A stretch of 64,000 nucleotides of DNA, from contig LATX02000211.1 in NCBI GenBank assembly GCA_001466705.2, positions 1,922,001-1,986,000 of the forward strand. Reading direction: 5' to 3'. Source of the DNA: Moniliophthora roreri. Lineage: Eukaryota > Basidiomycota > Agaricomycetes > Agaricales > Marasmiaceae. The notes under the pieces were generated by a model. That model did not search any database and was not told where the DNA came from. It saw only the letters and a list, made by a program, of their open reading frames with translations. Each line of letters starts with the position of its first letter. Within the stretch, counting starts at the first letter, position 1. Shown one piece after another: positions 47,402 to 60,304 of the stretch. The position numbers and the translations under genes were made by a program.

Positions 47402-48909
47402 TCAAACATCCATCGACGACGTCCTCAAACTTTTCGGAATCGTTGATCGAGATGGCGCCAGCACCAACCGCCTCAACGCACTAGACACTTGATGTGCCTG
47501 AGCTTCACCATCCACGCTAACCGCCTTATCGTGCCCAATAGCCTGCGCCTTTGCAGCCCCCCAAATTCTAGTCAAAAAGTTGCCCGATAAACCCGATCGA
47601 GAGATACTAGGCATAGTAGCGCTCGAAGCAAGAGGGTTCTCCCCACCACCGTTTGCCGTGGCTGTCGTTGATATGGACGTAGCCCGCTTCGAAGACGACC
47701 GTCTTGAATGCGATGACAGCGAAGGAAACGAGGACGAGTTGGTAGGAGAGGGTGCTGTGACCGTACGGACAGACGAGTCAGAGGGTTTGCGAGAACGATT
47801 CTGTAGTTGGCCGTTCTTGTGAGCATACGAAGGAATGGGACGAATGATGAACGATTTCCTGTGAATATGCGGTAGCTGGTCGTCCGAGTAGTTATCCAGG
47901 GACGAGTTGGAGTAGACTCGAGGTTCGATGTGATGATATTCTTCTTCAGAGTCAGATTCGGAATCCGAAGTCATCCATCCCGATGACGAGCCAGATGAGG
48001 AGCCGGTGTCATCGATAAGAGAGGCTATATCGGATGAGCAAGTGGAAGAAGCAGAATCAGTGCTATGACTGCGTTGCATGGCAGGTGGTGCGAGAGACTC
48101 TCTGCGAGCAGGAGCGAGATGGGAGATGGATGGACGCTTGGCGACTTCACGAACTGCTGAAGCGAGGGTGGACGAGATGGATGTATTGCAAGGTACAGGT
48201 TGCAGTGAAGCCACTTCTGAGGACTGTTGAGCTTGCGCCTCTGCTTGCAATAGGGCCTGGGCTCTTGCGATGCTCGCCTTGGTGACCTTATCAACCGCAA
48301 TCGCTCTAGTAGATGCCCGCTGAGCACGCATAGCCATAAACGGCGCAAAGTAACGACATGCTTCCTCTTCATCAAACCGAAGATCATAGTCAAGGAGAGT
48401 GAGGAGTTGACGTTCCATGAGGTTGATTTCGGATACAGGAAAGCAGGCGGCGTATTTCTCCCAGTGCGAGTTCTTGGGACACGAGTCGTTGAGGTATTTG
48501 GCGGCGACAATGAGTGTGGCGAGGAAAACGCGAAGTCGAGTATCAAATCCACCTAGAGAACGCAATAGAAAATCAACAAAGGCTCAAAGAGCGAGCTAAA
48601 AGATGGCTCACCCTGAACAGAATCCAGCTTCATGCGCAATCGATCAAAGTAAATGAGCGTTGTGAGGAGAGTCCCAACCTGAATACGGGCGTATCGGACG
48701 AGCTGGCAGATGAATTCTCGAAGATGCCAGTATGCAGCGGGGGTATCGCGATCGATTTGGATCATACTGACGGCCTCACGAGCGATATAGTCGACCATTT
48801 CCACGGAGGGTTTTTGTGCCACGAGCTGGACGAGAAGCGGGTTGTGGATGCCAATGGGAAGCAGGGAAGCAGGATGCGGACGCTGAGAGTGGAGTTCATG
48901 ATACGACAT
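47402..48909 (-). CDS. Pho80/Pcl-type cyclin
   Basis: Cyclin-box protein of the Pcl group, partner of a Pho85/Cdk5-like kinase. Exon 1 48909 to about 48613 (MSYHELHSQRPHPASLL) joins over a short intron to exon 2 (GGFDTRLRVFLATLIVAAKY). The cyclin box covers residues ~30-190: VDYIAREAVSMIQI, LREFICQLVRYARIQVGTLL, LIYFDRLRMKL, AAKYLNDSCPKNSHWEKYA and LMERQLLTLLDYDLRF. The ~300-residue C-terminal part is Ser-rich and probably disordered, with acidic serine clusters (SDSESDSEEEYHHIEP) that look like kinase target and degron regions. Its last ~80 codons are duplicated at 43860-44300. Confidence 0.85.
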
Positions 48910-49080
48910 TGTATTTTAAGCGAGAGCAGGGTAGTAGCGTATATGAAGTGGGCTCCTCTAGGGAGATCAATGTAGAACAGAAGAAAGAGATGAGAATCCA
49001 TCTTCGTCATTGCGCGGTCCTTATATATTTGCGTACAAACACATGTAAACTATGCAGACGCGCCTCATCAGGTGATGGTC

Positions 49081-51186
49081 TCACAACTCGTGTCGCTTCA
49101 GCCATTTTCTGACTATCTCCAGTGATTCCTCTGGTTTGTCATGCGGTACGTGGAGAAGAAAAAGCATCAGTGCCTTGAAACAGAAAGAAAGCTAGAAGGA
49201 AAATACTCATCATATGTCCAGCTCCTCGAATGCTCACAAACGCCATTCCATCTATGAAGCTACCCTTCACCTCGCCCGCCTTTTTGCCGCCGACATGCCA
49301 ATCTCTCATTTCCTCCTTCGCATATCGTTCACTACCGTGCCATTCCAATGCATCAGTCCACATCTTGTTCGATACCCAGTTACACTGCCAATCGTATGTC
49401 CCAGCGTAGATCAGTACTCGAACACCACGATCGAGTAGACCAGAGACGTAGTGTTGCGTTGGAACAGCATATTTATCCATATGTTTGTCGAATAATTCAC
49501 CGACTTCATTCGAACAGGCAGAGAAGTTTGAAGGTGACTCGACACCGAGCAGGGCGCGAGTTTTGGGGAGGTCGAGGAAGGACTTGATCACAGAGTTTTC
49601 GGCGTAACAGAGCTCGTCGCCTACACACATCTAGCAGGGAATGTCAGCGTATTGTGGGCTAAGTAGTTACGGTCTACCTTGGATACATCGTATGGATTGC
49701 GACCTATATAGTAGTACTTTGCGTCAGAGAGGAATCAACTGTTTGTAGCCTACCCACCACTCTGGTATAAAGGAGTTGAAAGTTCGCTATCACAAAAGTT
49801 AATAGCAGCACGGCAATTTATCAGATCAAACTGGTCAAGGCATCTAACGCGTATGGCTTCTTGACATCGAGGAAGCTGCATAATAAATTGGAAAAGCAAG
49901 GACCACCAAAGAAATGACGACTTACAGCTTGTTTCATACGAACACATTGACTGATAGGCTGGAATGGTACTTGCAAAGAAGCGGTTCCGCATTCCACTTC
50001 ATATCTTCCCTGGTAGAGACTGGATAATCGTCCACGTCAAGGTGAGGCTACTTCAAGATGGAAATGGTTACATACTAAGGAATCCCAGTATTGCCGTTTC
50101 CTATGAGCACGCTCTGTAGGTTGATTGTCGGTCGGCCTTCCTTCTTCGCAATCTGATTCTGGTCGTATATCTCACTTGCAAACACGGGGAGGTATCGGCC
50201 CTTTACGAAACATTGTCAGCAACCACTTTACAAAACTTGTCATCTCCGCTCACCCCATACGATTCCCCTGACAGGTGTAGTGCTCGACCCTCAAACTGTT
50301 TGAATGTTTCAAAGAAGATAGTTATAAACGCATGGACATTCTTCGCTGCTTCTTCGGTCGTTTCGATCGTCTCTCCGTAATCTGCGTAAGAGAACCCTAC
50401 GCCAACGCTAGAATGTAAGTTTATATAAGAACCGTATGTACGGTAATGCGAAAAGGGCATTTCGGGGCTCACGGTTGGTCAAGGAAGAAAATATTGGCTT
50501 CTTCATTCCAAGAATACGGGTTCCAGGTCGTTCCATCCGAACTTGGATCGGTTGCGTTCATGTTGATGGTGCAGGGACCTGGTTTCGGGATCAGTACTAG
50601 TAAACTCATCTGACGTTTAGTAAGGCTCACCGAGTTCCATCAGTAGACCCATTGAAGACGAGCATCCTGGGCCTGCAATCATTGACGTTTCATCATATGT
50701 TCAATTGGACACAACGCCAGGGAAGGACGCGAACCTCCATTAATCCACATCATCACATCGTCTGTCAATTAACGTCGATATCTCGAGGGTCTTGCAGGCG
50801 AACGTACTATCACGTACCCCGTTCAGGATCCCTCCGACTTTCAAAAAAGTAGAAAAAGAGATGTTTTGCTCCTGCACTGACATCTAGATACCCTGTATAC
50901 ACACTAGAGGACCACAAATCAGCCCTAGAAATGCATCCAGCAGAAAGTATGCTTACTTGACAGTCGGATCGCAAAATTCAGACTTTTTGACGCGTACACT
51001 GTGACCTGGGAATCGCGGGTGAGAAAGAACAGAGTACTGGTCGCCTTGGACAGAGTTCAGAGTGATATTGGGGTTCCTTCCACCGGCGGTAAGGATTTCT
51101 TGAGAACTTGAGACGCTGTATGATGCGAAAATAGCCGGAATTAAAGCGAAGGTCGTGAACAGGAGCGACAGGAAGCGTTTCTTCAT
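49081..51186 (-). CDS. Secreted serine carboxypeptidase (peptidase S10)
   Basis: Carboxypeptidase Y-like enzyme, secreted or vacuolar. A signal peptide opens the protein (FLSLLFTTFALIPAIFA). About 12 exons join in frame. Family motifs: WINGGPGCSSSMGLLMELGP, FFLDQPVGVGFSYADYGET, the nucleophile in LSGESYGGRYLPVFASEIYD, the catalytic Asp in YAGTYDWQCNW and the catalytic His in GAGHM. The sequence after GHM should read VPxDKPEE, and it does (VPHDKPEESLEIVRKWLKRH), but only if an intron 49210-49150 beginning AT and ending AC is removed; no GT-AG choice restores it. TGA is at 49083-49081. All other introns use GT-AG, for example at the CCTCTAG acceptor near 50890. Confidence 0.88.
49150..49210 (-). 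other. Putative AT-AC intron
   Basis: On the minus strand the 61 bases begin ATGAGTATTT and end CTTCTCCAC. The 5' end looks like the standard GTGAGT donor with G changed to A at +1, and the 3' end like a pyrimidine-rich acceptor with AC in place of AG. A branch-point-like CACTGAT lies about 20 bases before the end. Removal joins GHM and VPHDKPEE in phase 0. The donor does not match the U12 form ATATCCTT, so a U2-type AT-AC intron is the better reading. Confidence 0.7.
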
Positions 51187-51696
51187 GATGGTTGATGAGA
51201 AAGAGGCCTAATTCCACGGCTACGTGTGGCACCACTGCATCATTGCTGCTTATCGCCGACGGCGACCTCGGAAGCGATTCGGGTCGACGCACAGGGATTT
51301 TCTGTGGACTAGGCTGAAAGTTAAGTATGGGCTGTCCCCAAGCTGTCCTCTGACTTGACAAATTACCAGACTCGTCACTCGGTCCCTTGTGGTCCGTGAC
51401 TAAATGAAAACACTTTCCTCAAGGAGAAATTTCGCAGAGGATTCAATCCCGGCCAATTCTCGCCATAAAATCGTCGAGTACCACTGCTGTAGTACTGTCG
51501 TCCCTTTAAGCTGCTCTGTCGAATGTCGTATAAATCTTGCTCTTACCGAATATCCTTATAAAAGAGAAAACAAGACTCAAGAAAATGACCTTATTGACGC
51601 CGAAAAGGCAGTGATCTGATCGAGACAGGAACGAAACATTAGCTCAGCCTCAGTAGCGTGTAAACGCCGAATCCAAGCTCCTTGTCATCGACTCCC

Positions 51697-53340
51697 ATGG
51701 CGTCGACCAGTCAATGGACCCCTGCACCAGGTCGACACAAGGTTAATATTGGCTCTTCACTAGGAAGAGCACTGAAAGCGCGCAAGAACGGAGGGCCTTC
51801 TCAGAAGAGAAGTAATCTGCCGGATCGTGATTTTTATTCACTACGGTGTATGTCTCATTCACCCCACCTCTGAGGGACATGGAACAGGTCTCTGATACTG
51901 CTTGCAGATAATTTTAAACCCTCGTCAATAGACTCGTCGAAATCTGGGTCTATTCAGGTCAAGAAGAACAAGGATGCTACTCATAACTCAATCATTGTGG
52001 AACACCCAGTTAGCCAGGTGTGTCTTCCTGTATGATGCTCAGGAGACGTAGGGCTGACTAGGTTCCCATTGAAAGACTAATGATGTACATGTATACAAAG
52101 GTCGAGAAGAACCAGCGAAAGAATGGGCTTGTGTCTTGATATTTGATGAGGAGACTGGCGTACGTCTCTGATTGCCACTCAAGCAGTCAAGCTGTCTAAC
52201 CAAACCGCACAGGGCTATACCCTTGAGAAAATAGAATCATTTGTCGCCCTTGAACACGTTGAAAAACGTGCAGCATCTGTTTCTGAACGTCAGTATCACT
52301 ACTACTTTCTCCGCGGTGATCACTCCGCACTACCACCAAGGCCGAAACTGATAGATATTCCTATAGCATCACCCGCCCCGACCCCGTCCACGAACCGACC
52401 TACTACACCAGAACGGGAAAATGACGACCTTACAGAAATGCTTCTTAACGACCTTACATCTCCCCAACCAACACCAAAGACGAATTCTAATCCTGATTCA
52501 GAAGAAGACATTCCATTAACAAGTAGGGTACCCTCGCGGCCCTCGCAGCATCCACCTAAAGCACCGGTGCGGTCACGACCCCAGCCAGCCCCAGCATCCA
52601 AATCAGCCGCACCTGCATCTGTACAGCCCAGTAAAAAGGGCAGAAGACCCGAGCCCTCAGGTGGCGAAGAAACTCGGAATCCTCCATCGAAACGTTCGCG
52701 ACCTTCACCGCCGCCGCAACCACAGCCTCCTGCTCCCGTTCGGACCAGACGCCCGCCTCCGAAGAAACCTTCACCACCACCACCGCGTCAACCTGCCGCA
52801 CTCGAATTACCAGGCACATCGAGTTCATTTATACCCCCAGCGCCGCCTTCACATAACGTACCATCACCGCAACCCCCACCACCTGAACCCGAACCAGCAT
52901 CAACTGTGGCCTCAGACTCTGAAGACGACGACATGGTAGAAGTGTCTGCACAACCAGAAGCAGAAGCCGAGCCCGTTCCTGATCAGCTATCGCATAAGAT
53001 AGTTATGATTGAAGAGACCGGCGAGGAGCATTATAACGACAACGAGAATGAAGGTGGCGAGGAGATTGATATCGGCGAACTCGAGACATTGATGGCTCAG
53101 CATTTGGGAGAGGATGGACAGGACGACGGACAGGACTACGGACAGGACTACGGACATGACTACGGACAGGAAGATGCCGACGAAGGTCTCTTCCCAGATT
53201 CGCCGGCGCCAGAGCAAGAAATACCGATACCTGTACCAATGACTGGAGGTGGACCAATATCGTTGAACCAGTTTGCGGGTGGCGGAGCAGAGTATGACGA
53301 TTATTCGAGTAGTGAAGATAGCGATGAGGATGATGATTGA
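51697..53340 (+). CDS. RNA polymerase II elongation factor EAF (ELL-associated factor)
   Basis: Partner of ELL in transcript elongation. Start 51697 (MASTSQWTPAPGRHKVNIGS). The EAF N-terminal domain spans residues ~10-150: DRDFYSLR / YNFKPSSIDSSKSGSIQV, EEPAKEWACVLIFDEETG and GYTLEKIESFVALEHVEKRA. Introns lie at about 51848-51905, 52019-52100 and 52160-52212. The second one is unresolved: the obvious donor GTGTGT after PVSQ leaves the next exon one base out of frame, and only a weak alternative donor fixes it. The remainder is Pro-rich and low-complexity, then acidic, with a short tandem repeat (GQDYGQDYGHDYGQ) and an SSEDSDEDDD tail, as in animal EAFs, where the acidic/serine region activates transcription. 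Convergent with the membrane-protein gene. Confidence 0.78.
53116..53172 (+). repeat. Short coding tandem repeat (GGACAGGACTAC-like)
   Basis: About four imperfect copies of a 12-base unit encode GQDD-GQDY-GQDY-GHDY-GQ inside the acidic tail of the EAF protein. The copies differ by single bases. Such repeats often vary in number between strains. Confidence 0.75.
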
Positions 53341-53661
53341 TAGAGCTTTCGTGTGAAGCAGATGCTTCTACCCGAGTTTACATCTGGTTATGATTAACGG
53401 AGAGGAGTATTTATTCGTACATGCGCACATATTCACACACCACATATACTGCATTTGTCCTTTGTTTTCCTAGTACTACCTAGTGCGATCTGGGTCTTTG
53501 TACATGTTGATGCAACGCCCCAAGTAGCTGTCAAAGTGCCTCTAGATGATCCGAAACAATCAGCTTTTCCAATTAAGTATGCAATGTTACATGGTATAGT
53601 GCAGCGTGTTTTTCAATAAGTTAATAAGTCCATGCAAATAATGATCGTGTAGGTCCCATGC
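53341..53661. other. Convergent spacer
   Basis: Spacer between the stops of the EAF gene and the membrane-protein gene. AT-rich, no coding frame; expected to hold both 3' ends. Confidence 0.4.
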
Positions 53662-56600
53662 TTAAAGCCCATTGTACCTAAACTTTAAATCTCCAAACTC
53701 TCGCTCCAACTCATGGAGGTGCATCTGCCTGTACAGAGCCGGAGATCGGTCTGCAAGTAATTCTGTTCCTTGGAACGCAAGTAACCAGGAATACAACGTG
53801 AACCCCCTCCGGGGAACCTGTAACGGGAGCTTGGGGACGAATAATCCTGCAATAAGACCCATTACTAGTATGAGACCCAACAAAGCAATGACCAACACGT
53901 TATTCACGCGAGCACTGGCCATAACTTTATCTGGGAACGACCAGGCCAGTGAGTCGCCAGAGCCAGCAAAGTAGGTGAGGATGTTGGCACTATCGGCTTT
54001 GGCTTTGGCTTGAGCGAAGAACTCAGGCGAGAGGGACGTGTAGTCTTTGGGACCTGAGCCGCCTGTATACGAGACGATCTAAAGTGAGCAAATCAGTTCA
54101 GCCATTGTGCTGCGGGAAAAGGAAAAAGGAGCAGGCTCACGGTAGGCGACGGAACGTACCACGCGTCTCGGCTGTTATCCTGCAAATACAAAAGTTCCAA
54201 TGTGAGCGGTATGTGGGCGGCTTAGCATTATACTGTGCATACCTTTAATATCTGATTGATCGAGTTGCCGTGCAAAGTATCATATACATTTTTAAGTCCG
54301 GCCGAGGACAGGTTGCGTTTAACGTTTGGATCGCTGATAAGGCCACCTTTCCTGGTTGTTGTAATTGTCCCGTCGTTGTTCACTTCTGTCATTATGGATG
54401 CTCCTCTACTGACAATCCTGATGGACGACGGAAGCCCGGAAGTAGAATTGTATACCTCCACCACGTATGGCTCAATTAATTCTAGGCAAACGGCTGCGTC
54501 GTAACCAATAAGGCCGCGGCCTTGAGCTGTGTCAACAGGCTGCTGCGAGTAAACTTGGAACGTTCCGTTCGGTGCGTACGCTGTGTTGAGGCGCACAAGT
54601 AACATTTCCAATTGAACGAATCCCATTCCATCCTCACCTAGAAATTGAAGTCGATCAATGTTGCTTCGCGATCAGTGCTGTGGGCTCCACTCACCCATTG
54701 AAGGCGGGAAACCTTTGAAACTATGGGCTACGCCGTTGTCAGTGAATGCACTGGAAACTGGGGCTTTGTCAGCACTCCCTGTGTATCAAGATCCACTTTG
54801 TGCGCTCACTTAAATGAGAGGCAGTATCGAGGTCTAAGCTGCTCGGTAGGATCTCGGTTACATTATCCTTGAGTGTCGAGCCCGGGCCCGAGCCCACAGT
54901 CCGGTTAAAAGGCACGTCGAGAGACGCTGGGAAATCCATATTGAACGATGAGAATAGAGCGCGAAGGTCGTCCTTTGGTGTGAAGACATAGGTGAAATTT
55001 GATGGTGACCTTGGCACGCTGAAAATACGTCGCCCTCAGTATATAGTCATATGAAACGGAAACGGACGCACATGTATGTAGCGCCGTTCGAAATTTTTCT
55101 ACAATGGATTCGAATGCCCCATCGAGGATACCTGGATCATCCGTTGGAACTCTTCATCCCACTCCAGAGCTTGAGCAGACCACATTACCTGAGCAGATTT
55201 CCAGGTTCAGTATCCGCAGAACTCCCCATGTTAAGGAAATCAGCAGGATCCGCGGTCGAAGTGTTTATAGAGAGTGCGGTTGATTCCTGCTCGAACGTCC
55301 CAAAGCCCGAGCCACCGGGAAGGAACTGTGACCGAGCTGCCTCTGCAAAATATACATCCTCTTCATTATTATACTTCAATGTTATTGCGGGGGGAAGATT
55401 TCCGAGCGCTGAAAATGGTGAAATGGTCCAAGTAAGTGCGAATTCCTAAGAAACAATGAGTATCTCAACGAGTCGACGGAGAAAAGAAAACACATACATT
55501 GAAAGTGTTGGTCAAGTCTGCTGCTTTCTGAATATCAATGGGAGACAGATCTCCCTTAATCGCTAATTCATGATATACGTCGTCAGTGTGCTGAGCGGCA
55601 TTTAGCTTCCTGTCCAACTGCCAAGCAAGGGATTCCATTTGCTCACCGCAATCTCCGTCTGTATATCCACGATCCGGGAAAGCAGGAAGGGCAATATTGC
55701 AGCAAGAGTACTAGAAGCGAGGAAGAGTAGTATGAAAAGAGTCCACGGTCGCTTACTACGACCCCGAGTCAGAATCAATACCGCTGATACAGAGTAGACA
55801 CGCACTCATAGGCTTTCCGAGCCCGTCGAGCGGTCCCAGTGTACATATACCTGGCCCACATAAGCCGAAGACCTGCCCACATACTTGTTGGCTCCTCAAC
55901 AGTAGATGCCAAGTCCCGTAGCCGAATGCCAGGCGCATCTCTGGGTACATTGGATTGATGGATAAGGGTAGCCCAAGCTAAACGCCGACGGCGATCATAT
56001 CGTATGTCAGTGGCGATATTTAATGCAGTGATGTTATGACAACTCACTTGCAGCTTCCAGGAACCGCTTGCCCAATTGGACCAAGCTCAAACCTAACGAC
56101 ACTCCGACGAGCCCACTGCCCATTCCCACGATTGCCCTGCACCAGAACAGGTTTCTGTCTTTGGCGATGACCACCACAAGTAACAATATCGGGTAGGAGA
56201 CCAGGCAGAGGAAGATGTGCAATAGAATCTTTCCCCATTCCGGACGCTCAAATCCTGGGATGCCTCTTCGAGAGGGTTGAAATCGATGACTTCCGACCTT
56301 CGCGGGTGCACCGAAACCTTTTGGAAACAGGGAAGGTGATGGAGTTCTGAGGAAAGATTCGTCCGTGGCTCCACTTTCAGGTTTTGGTGAAGACCTGTCG
56401 TTTAGAACCTGATATTGAGTTGTGTCAAAGGTTTCGACGTCTCTTTGTGTACGACCGTGGGTTTTGAGTGCACGTGGGGAGAGGAATTGAGGAACTTTTC
56501 CTTTACGCGACGGTGACTTTCGAAGTAGGCCAGGGCTATTAGTAGATGGTTCGTATAAGAACTGCTCATCTTGAGGTGATCGTTGGGGGAGAAGGGGAAT

Positions 56601-56768
56601 TTCCTGCTGATAGTATGAATCTCTTTGGGAAAGGCTATTCGTGGTGTATGGAATGTAGTTATCCGGATGATATGGGTCGAAATCCGAGTAACGCCTATTC
56701 CATGAGCTGGCCGACGCAGCTGAGGGAGGGGCCTCAAACACGATATCCGGTCGTCCACTGTAGGACAT
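53662..56768 (-). CDS. Large multi-pass membrane protein with long outer domain, unknown function
   Basis: One gene made of about nine exons. The N-terminus MSYSGRPDIVFEAPPSAASA is followed by ~170 disordered residues. Two spans follow: ILLHIFLCLVSYPILLLVVV and GMGSGLVGVSLGLSLVQLG. After the join TWATLIHQSNVPRDAPG comes a span in exon 3-4 (PWTLFILLFLASSTLAAILP). A long, Asn/Ser-rich outer region with many N-glycosylation sequons then runs from about 55640 to 53990 (NLPPAITLKYNNEEDVYFAE, YVFTPKDDLRALFSSFN, QPVDTAQGRGLIGYDAAVCL). The last span is VNNVLVIALLGLILVMGLIA, and the short tail ends FGDLKFRYNGL. I know of similar architecture in other basidiomycete hypothetical proteins but no function. 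Confidence 0.75.
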
Positions 56769-57138
56769 GATGGTAGGAAGAAGAGAGGGTTGAGGCGCCT
56801 AAGGAATAAGAGAAAGCAAGCATTTTTACAGGTATGATCGGTTCCTTTGTGCGCTCCGGCTAGAGAAACAGGACCCGTGTAACAGACGAGCGTGTAAGAC
56901 ATATCTGTCTAAAATACTGATTGACGCTCGTAAGATTTTGCCCATGTCGCGCGATGCGGTGCAAGCATGCAGTCATTTTTGAATATGTACTAATAGCCCT
57001 GAGAGACTCAATCCCACAGGCTGATGGTCCGATATATCGTTGATCCTTTGATCTTTGAAATTGAAAAACATCAATAATTCATGAAGAGGGACCTGCAGTA
57101 ATATGAGAATGTATGAATCAGAAACAGGAAAAGACGCC
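56769..57138. other. Intergenic, nothing recognised
   Basis: Promoter side of the membrane-protein gene and 3' side of KRR1, both on the minus strand. No coding frame supported. Confidence 0.35.
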
Positions 57139-58706
<1,568 letters not shown>

Positions 58707-58790
58707 GACAGTTGAGAAAAGAGAGAAAACCCAGGGCAAACCACGTGTCTGCACCCCTTTCACTCCGAACCACCACCACCACCACTCGTC

Positions 58791-60071
58791 ATGGACGTCG
58801 CCGACTTCGAAACTCAGGACCCTTCCTCTCTACTTTCTTACGACGACGATGTTGCATATGAAGACCAGCATTCAACAAGTGACGCTGGGCTCGCCAGCCG
58901 GATTGGGAAAACCAAAGTTTATTTACTCTCCGAGTCTTCTATCGGCAAGGTGCGCCGTGGCATGTCCTTGGAGCCTTGCGCAAACAAGACATTAATATGA
59001 GAGTACTCTGTTTATACGAATGGTAAGCGCAAGCGAGGTGATGGGGAGCAAACAGAAGAAGAGGTTAGAGAGGATATAGAGGACATTGACATGAACGAAG
59101 GTTCGTTGGCTCATGTCTTTCAAGACCTTCAGTTTCATGAAACATAAAAAGATACAGATACGAATATAAGGAATAACGCTATATTACTGCAAGGAACGCC
59201 TATTTCGCATCTTCCGACGGCCCGTTTGTTCGCATATGCGACTCATTTCGATGCCCACCCCATGGGCCTCGAATGGATAGACGACAACACATGTGTTCTT
59301 GTCTTTGAGTCGAAGGTGGCAGCGCATCAGGGCTACAAATACCTCCAAAGATTGGCAGGAGAAGCAGAACTCGACGGGTTTGTCACCGCCAAACCTATAC
59401 CCATGGCGTTTTGGCCTCCCGAGGAGCGGATCAACAAGAGCTTGGGCAAGGGAGAAGGTTTGAAGGGTACTATTAGGATGCGCTGGGCGAAAGTAGATGA
59501 CGTGAAGAAGAAGGGCGCAAAACAGGAGAGCGAATTTTACCGGAAGCATGGGAATATGGCGGGAAAGGAGTTATTCAACGGGAGAGAGACGCAAGGTGCC
59601 GCAAAGCGACGCAAAATGGATGATACCGTGGACTTGGCGCTGCAGAAAGAGCGCTTGGATAGGGAACTCGACAGTTTTCTCGACGAAGAAGCTGAGACCA
59701 CCCCGGAACCACCCTCGAAGATGCGGTCCGATTACATTGCTTCGGATGGTAGAACGCTGTTGGAGCGTACATCTGTCATACGTGCTCATCCCGATGCTGA
59801 AGGAACCGATCTTGCCTCCCGTATCACGGCGCCGCTACCTCGACGGGCTCGTCGTTCTGCCGGCGGTGGAATCAATTTGGAGGACAGGCTTTGGTCAGAT
59901 GAGAGAGTCGATTTAGGAAGCGGTGATGTCAGGGAGAAGAGGGGTAGAAGAAATGGCAATGGTAGAGCTTCCAGGGGATCCGAGAGGAAGGGGGTCGACA
60001 GAAGCCGGCCAAAAAAGACGCAACAGGAGCTCGACGATGAGCTGGATGCATTCCTTCAGCAAAAGGATTGA
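58791..60071 (+). CDS. NCBP3-like (DUF2414) RNA-binding protein with two UAP56-binding-type motifs
   Basis: Relative of nuclear cap-binding subunit 3, which links the cap to mRNA export. Exon 1 58791-58949 (MDVADFETQDPSSLLSYDDD), then YSVYTNGKRKRGDGEQTEEE, then a long exon from about 59158. The RRM-like DUF2414 region is ILLQGTPISHLPTARLF ... GLEWIDDNTCVLVFESKVAA. Downstream are charged, RGG-like stretches (RGRRNGNGRASRG). Two short motifs match the LDxxLDxY/F UAP56-binding motif of ALYREF and CHTOP: ERLDRELDSFLDEE near the middle and QELDDELDAFLQQKD at the very end. This suggests direct contact with the export helicase. Family call is firm on the RRM-like part; the export role is inferred. 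Confidence 0.78.
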
Positions 60072-60304
60072 ATTAATATCTTCTTATAATGACTGTTGTA
60101 TATCTATACCAGGTTGTATTTAAATCACCCTACTCTATCCTACATGCAGGCTGCTTGGATTTTATCTACTGGTCCGAATTGCGTCTGGCAATCCATCGAG
60201 ATGATTTACGGGTGCACACAAACAACGCAATAAATAAACATGATTAATAAAAAAAAATGAGTTGGAACCAAGAATGCGACTCTAGACTCGCCAGATGCTT
60301 CTAC

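Larger units (their letters stand above)
44310..47560. repeat. Tandem segmental duplication, right unit
   Basis: Second unit: intact deaminase (-), relic of the unknown gene (+), and the 3' end of the intact cyclin (-). The right breakpoint falls inside the cyclin coding region at about 47560. At about 44300 cyclin-internal sequence abuts deaminase 3' flank, which is the expected junction of a tandem duplication. Confidence 0.7.

Noticed and set aside
49150..49210. U12-type (minor) intron
   Set aside because: The 5' end is ATGAGT, not ATATCC, and no TCCTTAAC branch box is seen; a U2-type AT-AC intron fits better.
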